NCBI GenBank assembly: GCA_900770225.1
Contig: CAAGJU010000138.1
Location: 1 to 33,377 of the forward strand
DNA from: Lachnospiraceae bacterium
GTDB lineage: Bacteria; Bacillota; Clostridia; Lachnospirales; Lachnospiraceae
Length of the DNA: 33,377 bases
Direction of reading: 5' to 3'
Shown: positions 6,599 through 14,748 of the stretch, piece by piece
Position numbering within the stretch: position 1 is the stretch's first letter
Layout: the number at the start of each line of letters is the position of its first letter
Notes under the pieces: generated by a model
The model's input: the letters and a program-made list of their open reading frames with translations, nothing else
Database searches by the model: none
Told to the model about the DNA's origin: nothing
Made by a program: the position numbers and the translations under genes

Positions 6599-7969
6599 TC
6601 ATAAGCGCCTGATGTGCATCGCAATATTTCTTTGCAGCATATATCCCGCCGGAAGCAATACGCACATCAGCAGGAATGCAGCCGCAAATGCAAGTGCGGC
6701 ATACAATTTCACTCGAATTGCCGGCTGCGCAACCGGAGTATTCATCTGCTGGATCATGGATGATGACAATGTCTCATCGCTCTCGGTTTTCATCTGCTGG
6801 GCGATGCTGTAGTATGTGCTTTCCTCCCTCGCAATCTTTTCCATTAGCGCTCGAATCTCAGCCGTTGTTTCTGCATCTGCCGGTGTATTCGTATCTGCGA
6901 AAATCTCCAACAGGTATGCATTGAAATCGGTAGAAATATCATTGGCGGATACGGCATCATTCTCGCTGTTCAGTGTAGCGAACATGCCATCATATGAAGA
7001 CCGCGGATTTGCGGCATTTTCATAAACACCGTCCATAATGCTCGTTCTGTTTTCGTCAATCGGCAGATCTCCAAACCCATTTGAAACGGTGCCGTTTGAT
7101 TTGTTTTTCTCGGAGTAGGATGCGATCAGTGCCTGCAATGATTTGAGTGAATCCGCATAATCCGTATTTTCGGCAGCCATGGATGCCTGCTGCTCGGTCA
7201 ATTTCTGCCGCAGCAGTGCGGGATCGGTGGATGCGCGTTTGGATAGAATTAGCGCATAGAGCTGCGGAACGTCCTGATCGCGCAGTCGGTCGTATTCTGC
7301 AGCCAGATCTGCCCATGCAGAACCGGTTGATGAGCTGCGGAACGATGGCGCAGAATCTGCATTGGCGCTCGCCATATCAGCCATCGCAGAGATGTGCGCA
7401 TCTATCAGCTCTGCCGCCTCAATGAAATCAATACCCACATTATTTTCCATCGCCGCCGGCAGCGCATCCAGACCGGAATGATGCGCCATGAAGTACGTCT
7501 CGTAGGCATCAGCGATGTACGTCAGAATTTTCCCTGTCTCCGGGTATTTCGATGTCAGCGTTACTGTGTACTCAACCGGAATGTACTCATAATCGGTGTG
7601 CCCGTTATCAAGTGCGGAATCAAGTTTTTTCTGCTCATCCTCTGGAATGACCGCTTTGACCGTTATCAGCGGTGCGAGATCATTCGGCGTTACGGCATCC
7701 GTCATTCCGGCACGCTCGATTCCGCGAGCAATCACATCGGCATTAGTAATTTCCTGAATATCGTCCTCTGTTTTTGAACCGTCATTTGCGTATCCATTAG
7801 CCGCAGATGAAGTTGTGAATTTGATGTTCACATGCGCCGTGTACGTCTGGCGCCTGCTCATTACGGCATACGTTCCACCAGCCGCAATCACAGACACCGC
7901 CATAATAATGACCGCCCACAGCCGGAACCGGCGGCTATGAGTATGAACAAACGCCTTGATATCACTCAT
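6599..7969 (-). CDS. Chain-length determinant (Wzz/polysaccharide co-polymerase)-like membrane protein
   Basis: A 456-residue protein with the two-helix layout of polysaccharide co-polymerases: an N-terminal membrane helix (about residues 17-37, LWAVIIMAVSVIAAGGTYAV), a long extracytoplasmic, coiled-coil-prone domain, and a C-terminal helix (about 425-448, YAALAFAAAFLLMCVLLPAGY). Such proteins set polymer length with a Wzy-type polymerase. The first extracytoplasmic part, YTAHVNIKFTTSS...TEDDIQEITNADVIARGIERAG, resembles the Wzz fold. The start at 7969 has AAGGAGG and overlaps the stop of the previous gene by 8 bases. No kinase domain is fused. It pairs with the shorter protein encoded immediately upstream. 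Confidence 0.7.
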   Translation of the reverse strand: MSDIKAFVHTHSRRFRLWAVIIMAVSVIAAGGTYAVMSRRQTYTAHVNIKFTTSSAANGYANDGSKTEDDIQEITNADVIARGIERAGMTDAVTPNDLAPLITVKAVIPEDEQKKLDSALDNGHTDYEYIPVEYTVTLTSKYPETGKILTYIADAYETYFMAHHSGLDALPAAMENNVGIDFIEAAELIDAHISAMADMASANADSAPSFRSSSTGSAWADLAAEYDRLRDQDVPQLYALILSKRASTDPALLRQKLTEQQASMAAENTDYADSLKSLQALIASYSEKNKSNGTVSNGFGDLPIDENRTSIMDGVYENAANPRSSYDGMFATLNSENDAVSANDISTDFNAYLLEIFADTNTPADAETTAEIRALMEKIAREESTYYSIAQQMKTESDETLSSSMIQQMNTPVAQPAIRVKLYAALAFAAAFLLMCVLLPAGYMLQRNIAMHIRRL

Positions 7970-9086
7970 TGGCTGCCTCCTTCTGTGCATATGCGGTGCC
8001 ATCAATAGTTACCGTATAATACGGCGCATAATTCTCCGCCTCATATGCGGCATCTGTCCTACTGAGCTTGTCGGACAGATCGCAAATCTGCTGCTCGATG
8101 GCGCTGATCCGTGTGTCTGCGTCAGCAATCTCTTCTGCCGACGGTGCGACATGGTCAGAAATGCTCGCCAGCAGCAATTCATTCTCCGTGATTGTTTTCT
8201 GGATGCTCAGCGAGTTATTCAGAAACTCCTGAGCGGCATCGTAGATGTAATCGAGTCCCGTGCGTGTGGTAGTGACGTAGTACGTGCCATTGCTGATGGA
8301 CGGAACAGAAATGGTTGGAAACAGCGTTGAATCGTACAGCGCAATAGCTTTCAGGCGGTTACGGTACTGCGCATCCGTCTGGTCTTTCCGCTTCTGCAAT
8401 TCCCGATTTCGATATGCAATCGTGTTCTCCAGCGTTTCCGGATCTTTTGAGATTCCATTCTGCACGATATACGTCCGCAAATTGGAAACACTTGTGCTTT
8501 TGATATTTTCAGCGGTGCTCACGATATCTGCATACGTCATCGTTTCCGCATCATCAGGCGCCCATGTTTTATCCTCTTTCAAGCGCTGATTAGCGGCATA
8601 TCGGATCTGCTCCGTCTCTTTTTCAAGCCACGACGCAATATCCAGATAGTCCATATCCGCCGGATACGCTTCATATGCGGTCACGCTCCTGTTCGCTCCA
8701 GTATGTGCAGCGAATGCGCTCTCCCATGCGCATACAACCGCCGGCAGCACAGTGGTATCAGCGCCCTGGTATGTGATTGTGTAATCCGTGGCGTATGTGG
8801 CGCCTCTGCCGGTATACGACGGGCGCACCCAGATCGATTCGCGCGGTATTTTATACCCGAGCGCATCTTCTGCAGCGCCGAGAACCTCTTCGCTTGTGGC
8901 GAGATACGGATCGCAGCGCATACCGTCCGGATACAGCCCGCGCGATGCGCTCTGATACGCAAGGCTGATAACAGCGGTATGCGTCTGATGCGCATGGCGA
9001 TACACAGCGCCACCGGCAGCGCAGATGCACAATGCGATTCCGAAAATCGCAAATTTTTTCAGTTTTGAACGCGAATTAAAATTCAT
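7962..9086 (-). CDS. Membrane-anchored extracytoplasmic protein, Wzz-like partner
   Basis: A 374-residue protein with one N-terminal membrane helix (about residues 13-32, FAIFGIALCICAAGGAVY) and a long helical extracytoplasmic region with coiled-coil stretches near residues 200-260 and 310-345. Unlike its neighbour it has no second membrane helix at the C-terminus. Domain order (helix, then a beta-like ALISLAYQSAS segment, then VLGAAEDALGYKI) parallels the neighbouring chain-length protein, so the two may be diverged relatives acting in one complex. The start at 9086 has GGGAGG; the extension to 9122 lacks one. It is the first gene of this two-gene unit. Function in polysaccharide export or length control is inferred from context. 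Confidence 0.6.
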   Translation of the reverse strand: MNFNSRSKLKKFAIFGIALCICAAGGAVYRHAHQTHTAVISLAYQSASRGLYPDGMRCDPYLATSEEVLGAAEDALGYKIPRESIWVRPSYTGRGATYATDYTITYQGADTTVLPAVVCAWESAFAAHTGANRSVTAYEAYPADMDYLDIASWLEKETEQIRYAANQRLKEDKTWAPDDAETMTYADIVSTAENIKSTSVSNLRTYIVQNGISKDPETLENTIAYRNRELQKRKDQTDAQYRNRLKAIALYDSTLFPTISVPSISNGTYYVTTTRTGLDYIYDAAQEFLNNSLSIQKTITENELLLASISDHVAPSAEEIADADTRISAIEQQICDLSDKLSRTDAAYEAENYAPYYTVTIDGTAYAQKEAANE

Positions 9087-9225
9087 GGCGCCTCCCTTCA
9101 CAGATATGATACGAAGGCGCAAGTGACTCCTGGAACAATCGAGCTCGAATAATATTTTTGAGGGCGGATTCCGTGCGCACAGAGCACAGATGGAATTGCG
9201 TGCAAGCGCTTGGTGTCTTGCACAT

Positions 9226-9295
9226 AAAAAAGCAGAGAGCTGACGTTATTGGCGCCGCTCTCTGAATCTGTTTCTACTCACTAGGTAGATCAGCT
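9226..9295 (-). ncRNA. Candidate small RNA 1 (~70 nt)
   Basis: A full promoter is present on the minus strand: TTGACG (9330-9325), 17-bp spacer, TATAAT (9307-9302). The predicted start is near 9295. The RNA begins AAGTAGCTGATCTACC, can form short GTAG/CTAC hairpins, and ends in an 8-bp stem CAGAGAGC/GCTCTCTG (9264-9257 with 9240-9233) followed by TTTTTT. No ribosome binding site with an ORF lies inside. The near-consensus promoter and immediate terminator indicate an independent short transcript; its target is unknown. Confidence 0.65.
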
Positions 9296-9301
9296 ACTTA
9301 T

Positions 9302-9330
9302 ATTATAGGGGTTTTCGACCACTGCGTCAA
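9302..9330 (-). promoter_or_regulatory. Consensus sigma-70 promoter of small RNA 1
   Basis: TTGACG and TATAAT are separated by exactly 17 bases on the minus strand. This is one of the two best promoters in the window and serves no protein gene. Confidence 0.75.
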
Positions 9331-9472
9331 CATTGCGCCGCGAATTGCAGGCGTTACGCACATTTGACACAAGCGTGCTTGCTACAAGGAGGCTTTTTCG
9401 CAAAATATGTGTCAGGCGATGGCGATGCGCGCAAAAGGTGCAACCGATCATTATAGCGCTGGGGGCGCGAAT

Positions 9473-9492
9473 CATTCCCGCATGCGGGAATG
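9473..9492. repeat. Perfect 20-bp palindrome
   Basis: CATTCCCGCATGCGGGAATG reads the same on both strands. The ATTCCC arms recall the element's CRISPR repeats, but the spacing is shorter and the 3' tail is missing. It is probably a dimeric-protein operator or an RNA hairpin. Confidence 0.5.
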
Positions 9493-9634
9493 CGCACAGA
9501 TCGCCGGGGCTTCAGATCGCCATGGAAAAGCGCCTTTACATTTACAAGAACGCCATATGCGCAAGCACTAGAAATGTCAAGGGAGTGAAATTATTATGTA
9601 AATAGTGAAATTATTTTAGAAGTTTGGCGCGAAG

Positions 9635-9662
9635 AAAAAGGAGCCTGTCATCAGACAGCTCC
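9635..9662 (-). terminator. Terminator in the small-RNA locus
   Basis: On the minus strand GGAGC-TGTC pairs with GACA-GCTCC around a TGAT loop, with one bulge, followed by TTTTTC. It lies 50 bases past the terminator of small RNA 2 and could catch read-through or end a further short RNA. Confidence 0.6.
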
Positions 9663-9712
9663 CATACACCTAATGCGTCCCGTCGCCATCGGAAGCAAAG
9701 ATTCGGGGGCAC

Positions 9713-9845
9713 GAAAAAGACCAGCAATTCCGCTGGTCTTGATCGTTGATGCAGCGCAGCCCGGCACCGGGAGCATGGGATGCTAAGGTTCTCACCCTAC
9801 CCTCATTCGAGGACCCAGCTTTGTTCCCTCCGAGCGTGCTGCGCT
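9713..9845 (-). ncRNA. Candidate small RNA 2 (~130 nt), highly structured
   Basis: The minus strand has GCTATAATATAAATAGC (TATAAT at 9857-9852) and a predicted start near 9845. The RNA contains the hairpins CCTC-GAAT-GAGG and AGCAT-CCC-ATGCT, an outer stem GGTCCTC/GAGAACC with one mismatch, and a CCCGG/CCGGG element. It ends in a 9-bp terminator AAGACCAGC/GCTGGTCTT (9740-9732 with 9725-9717) followed by TTTTT. The -35 is weak. I do not recognise the fold; it is not an obvious tRNA, 6S, tmRNA or SRP RNA. Confidence 0.55.
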
Positions 9846-10007
9846 ATTTATATTATAGCGCGCGGCATCGTTTTCCGAAGCGCGTGCGGTATGTGCCTGC
9901 GCAAGATACTCCTTAACGCTACCATTTTTGCGATTTTTGCAATTTTGCTACCGTTAACGGGCATTTTCGAATGAATTTCGTCACTTTGCGCAAACTGCCG
10001 ACATTCG

Positions 10008-10445
10008 CTAAAACCATTTCAGTGCTTTTCGCTCTCTTCCGCACTCCTCCAGCAGACGCATAAAATCAGCGCCAGTCGCCGGGTGCTCCCAGCCCGCATA
10101 GCCGATCAGCAGCGCATGGAACCACTCACCGCTGCGGCTCATCAGAATCAGCGCCTGCAGCGTACGGCACCCGCCATAGCTCAGCGCCCCGCCGGTGTCA
10201 GGCGCAAATAGGAACTCAAACACGCGATCATACTTCGCACCGTGTACGCTCTCGTATTCAGAGATCATGCGATTTAAGCGCTCTGAAATCACCTTTTCCT
10301 CTTCCTCGGACGGGCGATTGAACAGCGCATCGTATGCTTCTCCGAACTCAGCGCTAACCATGCTTGCAATCGCGCTGCGCAGGCGGTAGAAGCCGCCGTA
10401 CGAAACATCAATGCTACTGTTCGGGCTCTTGATTGTCAGACCCAT
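10008..10445 (-). CDS. Conserved hypothetical protein (MGLTIKSPNSSID family)
   Basis: A 145-residue soluble protein. Its opening MGLTIKSPNSSIDVSYGGFYRLR and its end (YGGCRTLQALI...LLIGYAGWEHP...ADFMRLLEECGRERKALKWF) match a family of uncharacterised Bacillota proteins that I recall by this start and by the terminal (K)WF/WH; no function is known to me. The start at 10445 has AAAGGAG nine bases upstream and lies inside the last 32 bases of the polymerase gene before it, so the two are co-transcribed. It is the last gene of the minus-strand polysaccharide operon before the small-RNA locus. Confidence 0.65.
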   Translation of the reverse strand: MGLTIKSPNSSIDVSYGGFYRLRSAIASMVSAEFGEAYDALFNRPSEEEEKVISERLNRMISEYESVHGAKYDRVFEFLFAPDTGGALSYGGCRTLQALILMSRSGEWFHALLIGYAGWEHPATGADFMRLLEECGRERKALKWF

Positions 10446-11679
10446 AATCTTCTCCTTTCTTAATTGCAAACGCCAGCGGAATCATGAATTGAACCATGCA
10501 TGGCAGAAAATACATGCTGGTGTTGTCAGTCATATAGGTAATACCGAGGTAAAGCATCGACAGCGCCCATGCCAGCATTGCCTTACTTCCATACTTTTCG
10601 CAGAAATGCGTCACATCGATAAAACGGTAATACATCCATGCGATATATCCGAGGAAACCCATCTGGATATACATAGCAAGATAATCACAGTGCAGGGCTG
10701 ACATGCGTGAGATATACGTATTTGCCACCTTAATATCACCTGCCCCTTTGAGAATATGCTCAATCGATTCGAACCCGTGCCCCAGGAACAGAGGGCTGAT
10801 GACGTAATAGTCCTCAATGAATTTATACAAGTTCTGCCGCCCCATCAGGTCGATATTCAGCTCATCCATAAGCTTCACGAAGCCGCCTGAGCGCACGAAC
10901 CACACATACAGGAATCCATACGCCATCATGGCAATCATGATGCCCATCATCAGCTTCTTCAGCGAGTCATCCGAGAGCTTCCGGGTCAGCAGATAGAGTG
11001 CCGCTGCTACAAAGATACCGAACATTCCGATGCGCTTGAATCCGAGAAAGAAGAAGAACATGCATACAAGCAACTTCCATTTATTTTTCCTGATCCCGTC
11101 CAGCATGAACCACACCATGAGCACTCCAAACGCAAACGTATCTTCATGGAGCTCCAGGATGCGCATGAACCCCTGCGCGTCAAAGCCGGATGTGAGGAAG
11201 TACTTGAAATCCGACACAATCTGCCCCACCGAGCCAGTCTCCTTAGCGGCAACCAGAATCATGAATCCATTTGCGAGCACGAGCCCCTGATACGTATACA
11301 GCGGTGCCTTCTCGCGGAACTCGTACACAGCGCACACGGCGCCCAGCACGGTGAGTATCTGGTAGAACACCTTCTGCATTCCGCGCGCAATCAGCGCTGT
11401 ATCCGATGTGTCGCTGACGTACACCACGAGCGACACGATTGTAAGCAGCAGGATATACTGCGCATATTTCTTCAGAAACGCCCAGAGCGTCTTAGCGCCA
11501 TCGAGCCTGAAGCGGAAGCAGAAATCGAGTGCCACAAGGAAAATGAACGGAATGATTCCGCCCTTGAGCTTCGTATAGGATGCGCCCCGTGCTGACAGCC
11601 CAATGCCGAAGATGGCAAGAATGTATACCGTGCGCAGGAAGCGATCGGAAAGTGCCATCTTCTCAGCGCTCTGCTTCAT
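10414..11679 (-). CDS. Wzy-like O-antigen/exopolysaccharide polymerase (polytopic membrane protein)
   Basis: A 421-residue protein with about ten to twelve hydrophobic helices and a larger loop around residues 270-340 (LMGRQNLYKFIEDYYVISPLFLGHGFESIEHI), the layout of Wzy/O-antigen ligase family proteins that join repeat units on the outer face of the membrane. Sequence conservation in this family is low, so the call rests on topology and on the neighbouring glycosyltransferase and chain-length genes. The start at 11679 is one base past the stop of the phosphatase gene and lacks its own binding site, implying re-initiation; a start at 11658 (after GAGAAG) is also possible. No flippase (Wzx) gene is seen nearby. 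Confidence 0.72.
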   Translation of the reverse strand: MKQSAEKMALSDRFLRTVYILAIFGIGLSARGASYTKLKGGIIPFIFLVALDFCFRFRLDGAKTLWAFLKKYAQYILLLTIVSLVVYVSDTSDTALIARGMQKVFYQILTVLGAVCAVYEFREKAPLYTYQGLVLANGFMILVAAKETGSVGQIVSDFKYFLTSGFDAQGFMRILELHEDTFAFGVLMVWFMLDGIRKNKWKLLVCMFFFFLGFKRIGMFGIFVAAALYLLTRKLSDDSLKKLMMGIMIAMMAYGFLYVWFVRSGGFVKLMDELNIDLMGRQNLYKFIEDYYVISPLFLGHGFESIEHILKGAGDIKVANTYISRMSALHCDYLAMYIQMGFLGYIAWMYYRFIDVTHFCEKYGSKAMLAWALSMLYLGITYMTDNTSMYFLPCMVQFMIPLAFAIKKGEDYGSDNQEPEQ

Positions 11680-11680
11680 G

Positions 11681-12472
11681 CTATAAATCGGACAGATCTA
11701 TCGGCTCCGACGCCTTGCCACGCTTTACATTCCGCATCGCTAGATCCATCCCGCAGGTCGGCACGGCTTTCCAGGTTTGCGTTTCGGTGTCAACCAGACA
11801 GAAAGTCTGATCACCAACGGGCTTGTGATCGTGGTATGTTGAAAACGTGTCACAGCAGACAAGATTGTTTTCCTGCTTGATTGTTTCCATTGGCGTGTGA
11901 CCTGTTACTTGCAGGATCTTATTATCGCCGTACAATTCATCCCAGCCGGCAATAAAGGTCGGGCGGTACCAAATGGGACTGTCGTACTGCCAGAGTTCAT
12001 CAACACCGAGCTGGTTGATTTTCCTTACGATGCGTTCTGCGCTCAGCGTGTCAGGATCGCCAACATAAGCTCGGATAAACGCCGGAGAGATACCGGCATG
12101 GGAGAAGATTACGCCATCAAACAGGAAGGCGACACGGAAGCGCTCCTGGAGGATTCTTTCGCATGCCAAGCGATAGCACTGTGCCTTTGCCACTTTACGG
12201 GCACGATATGCCGTCGCGTTCGTCTCCCGGTCCCAGAGATAACTTGCTTCGTGATTCCCGAGGCAGAGATAAGATTCGGGATATTTCCGGAAGAATGCGA
12301 TTGCGGTATCGACTGTTTTAATGTAGGCGTCCGGCTTATTTTTGCAGCCGAAATCGTCAACGAGGTCGCCCAGAAAAACGATTTTATCAGGGCATTCCGC
12401 CTCAGCAACCTTTTCGGCGGCATCGATGATCCAAGGCTTCAGATGAATGTCAGGAATTGTCAGAATGCGCAT
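11681..12472 (-). CDS. Calcineurin-like metallophosphoesterase
   Basis: A 263-residue enzyme with the ordered metal-binding motifs of the family: IPDIH (residues ~5-9, for the usual D-x-H), FLGDLVDD (~36-43), CLGNHE (~79-84), SHAG (~150) and VTGHTP (~205). It would hydrolyse a phosphomonoester or diester in the cytoplasm. The close packing of motifs resembles phage/bacterial Ser/Thr-phosphatase-like members. The start at 12472 has AAAGGAG; the longer frame to 12550 has no such signal. It sits inside the polysaccharide operon, so the substrate may be a phosphorylated polymer precursor or a regulatory phosphoprotein, but the sequence does not tell. Confidence 0.85.
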   Translation of the reverse strand: MRILTIPDIHLKPWIIDAAEKVAEAECPDKIVFLGDLVDDFGCKNKPDAYIKTVDTAIAFFRKYPESYLCLGNHEASYLWDRETNATAYRARKVAKAQCYRLACERILQERFRVAFLFDGVIFSHAGISPAFIRAYVGDPDTLSAERIVRKINQLGVDELWQYDSPIWYRPTFIAGWDELYGDNKILQVTGHTPMETIKQENNLVCCDTFSTYHDHKPVGDQTFCLVDTETQTWKAVPTCGMDLAMRNVKRGKASEPIDLSDL

Positions 12473-12497
12473 GCAATGTCTCCTTTCTTTGCTTACT

Positions 12498-12516
12498 CGG
12501 GACGAATTCCGTCCCG
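12498..12516. repeat. Intercistronic hairpin CGGGACG/CGTCCCG
   Basis: A 7-bp perfect inverted repeat with an AATTC loop lies right after the stop of the CDP-glycerol-type transferase gene and before the phosphatase gene. There is no T-tract, so it is not a clear terminator. An 8-bp version of the same arms occurs at 24977-24995. Confidence 0.4.
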
Positions 12517-12518
12517 AC

Positions 12519-13655
12519 TCAATGCTGTGCGATTTTTGCGCATATAGCACTATATGTGCGCTCGCAGTTATGATCGTCGCGGTACAGGAAGAATTTCGCC
12601 GGGTCTTTGCGCGCCATACGGCTCTCAGCGCCGCCAGTAACAGCGCTTATCGCCGTCGTCACCGCCTGATCCGGATCGTGTTCTACTGCGCCGAAATCGG
12701 AATGCGCAACAGACAGTCCTGCGTAATGCTCCGACGTGAACCGCGCTTCATCGAATTGAAAAAATACGATCGGCAAATTGCGATAGAAGAAATCGAAATA
12801 TACCGACGAGTAGTCCGTAATCACTGCACTGGAGTCTCGAATCAGCGCGCCAATATCAGATGAGCGCTCCACCTTAACGCACTCAGATTCAAAGCATGTG
12901 CTATAGCGCTGCGCCTCCGGGTGCAGACAGAATACAGCGATCCAGTCAGAAGGAAGCGCATCCCATGCGGAAGACTGTATCAGGCGCTCCCACATCGCGC
13001 GATATTCACTGGCGCTGAATTCGAGCGGTGATGCGCCTGACAGCCATTGGCGCCATGTCGGAAAAATCAGAATCTGCTTTTTTGGCTTTGAATGATACAG
13101 CGCGTCGTACCGGCACTGGCCGGAGCGCATGATCGCGCTGTCAGGCTGGTGATTATACGTGCGGATCAGATCCGCTTCCATTTCCGTGCTTACCTCGAAC
13201 AGATCCGGCTTGAAGTGTTTGCGCGACAACCAGTCTGTTTCCTTATCGAGTACGCCATGCTGAAGAAACACGCTTACGCCGTCGGGATTGAACATACCGG
13301 CACGCGCAAGATGATCGTAAATCACCATATCCGGCGTATAGCCGAACGCGTGCGTGCTGATCAGCGCTTCCGCCTGATACATCAGCTCGTAGTGGCGCTT
13401 ACTGCCGAGCGTAACCGTATCGCCAAGCGCGTGCATTTTCGCGTAATCATGGTCGCTTGGTGAAATGACATATACCGCGTGAATCTCCGGATGCTGCGCG
13501 CAGAGCCATGCGAAGAACGCAGCGCCGTTATCCTGCGCATCGTAACCGCGCTCTGAGATCAGCCAGATGTGCTCTGCTGATTTCAGCTCGGGTTTATCCG
13601 CGAGAAAATTACGATAGGCGCACACGGCCGCGCGGGCAATCTTACTTGCGTCCAT
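12519..13655 (-). CDS. CDP-glycerol:polyglycerol glycerophosphotransferase-like (TagB/TagF family)
   Basis: A 378-residue enzyme of the teichoic-acid type GT-B family, which transfers glycerol-phosphate (or a similar polyol-phosphate) from its CDP donor. Visible family features: IWLISERG near residue 28, VFLQHGVLDKE (~150), IFPTWRQWL (~220) and, near the C-terminus, SSDIGALIRDSSAVITDYSSVYFDFFYRNLP-type DYSS/Y-x-DF motif (~300-320), ending in FFQFDE. The catalytic His of QHG is present. The start at 13655 has GGAGG upstream and overlaps the end of the GT4 gene by 14 bases. It is shorter than typical TagF, which often carries extra N-terminal domains. It suggests the polymer has phosphodiester-linked polyol units. 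Confidence 0.85.
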   Translation of the reverse strand: MDASKIARAAVCAYRNFLADKPELKSAEHIWLISERGYDAQDNGAAFFAWLCAQHPEIHAVYVISPSDHDYAKMHALGDTVTLGSKRHYELMYQAEALISTHAFGYTPDMVIYDHLARAGMFNPDGVSVFLQHGVLDKETDWLSRKHFKPDLFEVSTEMEADLIRTYNHQPDSAIMRSGQCRYDALYHSKPKKQILIFPTWRQWLSGASPLEFSASEYRAMWERLIQSSAWDALPSDWIAVFCLHPEAQRYSTCFESECVKVERSSDIGALIRDSSAVITDYSSVYFDFFYRNLPIVFFQFDEARFTSEHYAGLSVAHSDFGAVEHDPDQAVTTAISAVTGGAESRMARKDPAKFFLYRDDHNCERTYSAICAKIAQH

Positions 13656-14748
13656 CACGCGCCGCCTCCTCGAGAATATTGAAATATTCTTTATACGCCT
13701 TATCCCAGTTATATTCGCTGCGGATATAGTCGTACTGCGCCTTGGAGCGCTGGAACGGGCGCGCATCTATCTCGCGCAGTTTCTGTATAAGCGCGCCTTC
13801 ATCGCCCACAGCGAATGTGTCGCCAAAACCGTGAAGAATGCGCACATTTTCTTCGATATCTGACGTCAGTACGCGCACACCGTAACCAAGCCCTTCCAGT
13901 AGCGCAATCGACATGCCTTCCATATCGCTAGGCAGCACGAAGCAATGCGCATTGGAATACAGCTGCGCCTTAAACGGACCATCCGCGAAACCAGGGAACA
14001 CGATATTCGGATTCTTCAGCGCCTTACGGTACCATTCTGATTCTCGCGCGGAATCCGTTATTTCCCCGGCAATAACGAGCTTCTTGGTAATACCGGAGTG
14101 CTCGTATGCGTGCGCAAGCAAATCTAAGCGCTTCTCCGGAACCATTCTGCCGATAAACAGGAAATAGTTTCCTTTATCAAGTCCGAACGGCTGAATGAGA
14201 TTTGTATCGGTAGTCGGAAATACCGTAACACCATTGATAACAAGATCCGTCTTTCTGCCGTATACGTCCCTGAAATAGGACTGCACGTCATCAGACAGAA
14301 CAATAATACGGTCTGCGTAGCGGGCAGCCATGCGCTCACCGAGCTTGATATACGTTGATGCGAACTTACCCCACTTTGCACGCTGCCAATCTAAGCCGTG
14401 AATCGTAACGACTACCTTCTTCCCACGCGCTTTGAGCAGCGGGATAAAAACGGATGGCCCTTCGGCGTGAACATGAATAACATCGTAATCATCAAACAGA
14501 CACTGCACGGCTGCGCCGAGAGAATATGCCTGCGCGTTGATCTTTGAATTGGAAAGCGTCGGTACACGGAGGATGCGCACGTTCGGTGTTTTCGGATATG
14601 TCTGCGCAATCTGATCAATTTCTCCGCGATCAAGTACCGTCACGATATTGTCATCTGCAGCGAGGCGCGCCACAAGCTCCGTTACGACTACCTCGATACC
14701 GCCAGTAGATTCGTACAGATGCTTATGGCCATACTCTGCGATTCTCAT
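13642..14748 (-). CDS. Family 4 glycosyltransferase
   Basis: A 368-residue GT-B-fold retaining glycosyltransferase. N-terminal half: GGIEVVVTELVARLA (glycine-rich acceptor-side motif), DVIHVHAEG (~90), TIHGLDW (~115). C-terminal half: FLFIGRMVPEKRLDLL (~200), VFPGFADG (~255) and FVLPSDMEGMSIALLEGLGYGV (~275-296), the EGxxxxxLE donor-binding motif. It would add a hexose or similar sugar to the lipid-linked repeat in the cytoplasm. It starts with ATGA overlap on the upstream gene and has GGAGG. It lies just upstream of the CDP-glycerol-type transferase, so the two probably act on the same repeat. Confidence 0.9.
   Translation of the reverse strand: MRIAEYGHKHLYESTGGIEVVVTELVARLAADDNIVTVLDRGEIDQIAQTYPKTPNVRILRVPTLSNSKINAQAYSLGAAVQCLFDDYDVIHVHAEGPSVFIPLLKARGKKVVVTIHGLDWQRAKWGKFASTYIKLGERMAARYADRIIVLSDDVQSYFRDVYGRKTDLVINGVTVFPTTDTNLIQPFGLDKGNYFLFIGRMVPEKRLDLLAHAYEHSGITKKLVIAGEITDSARESEWYRKALKNPNIVFPGFADGPFKAQLYSNAHCFVLPSDMEGMSIALLEGLGYGVRVLTSDIEENVRILHGFGDTFAVGDEGALIQKLREIDARPFQRSKAQYDYIRSEYNWDKAYKEYFNILEEAARDGRK

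Larger units (their letters stand above)
9087..10007. other. 0.9-kb non-coding stretch rich in RNA signals
   Basis: This is the largest gap in the window. No open frame has a ribosome binding site and sensible composition. It carries two promoter-hairpin-T-tract units read on the minus strand (9226-9307 and 9713-9857), a third minus-strand terminator (9635-9662), a 7-bp GTGCAAG/CTTGCAC hairpin (9200-9223), a perfect 20-bp palindrome (9473-9492) and a TTTTTGC repeat near 9927-9948. It is best read as a small-RNA locus. Confidence 0.6.

Noticed and set aside
9473..9492. Another CRISPR-like solitary repeat
   Set aside because: The stem is shorter, the spacing differs and the GGTGAACC-type 3' tail is missing.
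9713..9845. A tRNA on the plus strand with a GCT anticodon
   Set aside because: GATGCTAAG resembles an anticodon loop and CATTCGAGG a T-loop, but no acceptor or anticodon stem can be paired.
11897..12547. 216-residue open frame on the plus strand
   Set aside because: It lies antisense to the metallophosphoesterase, which has all family motifs.
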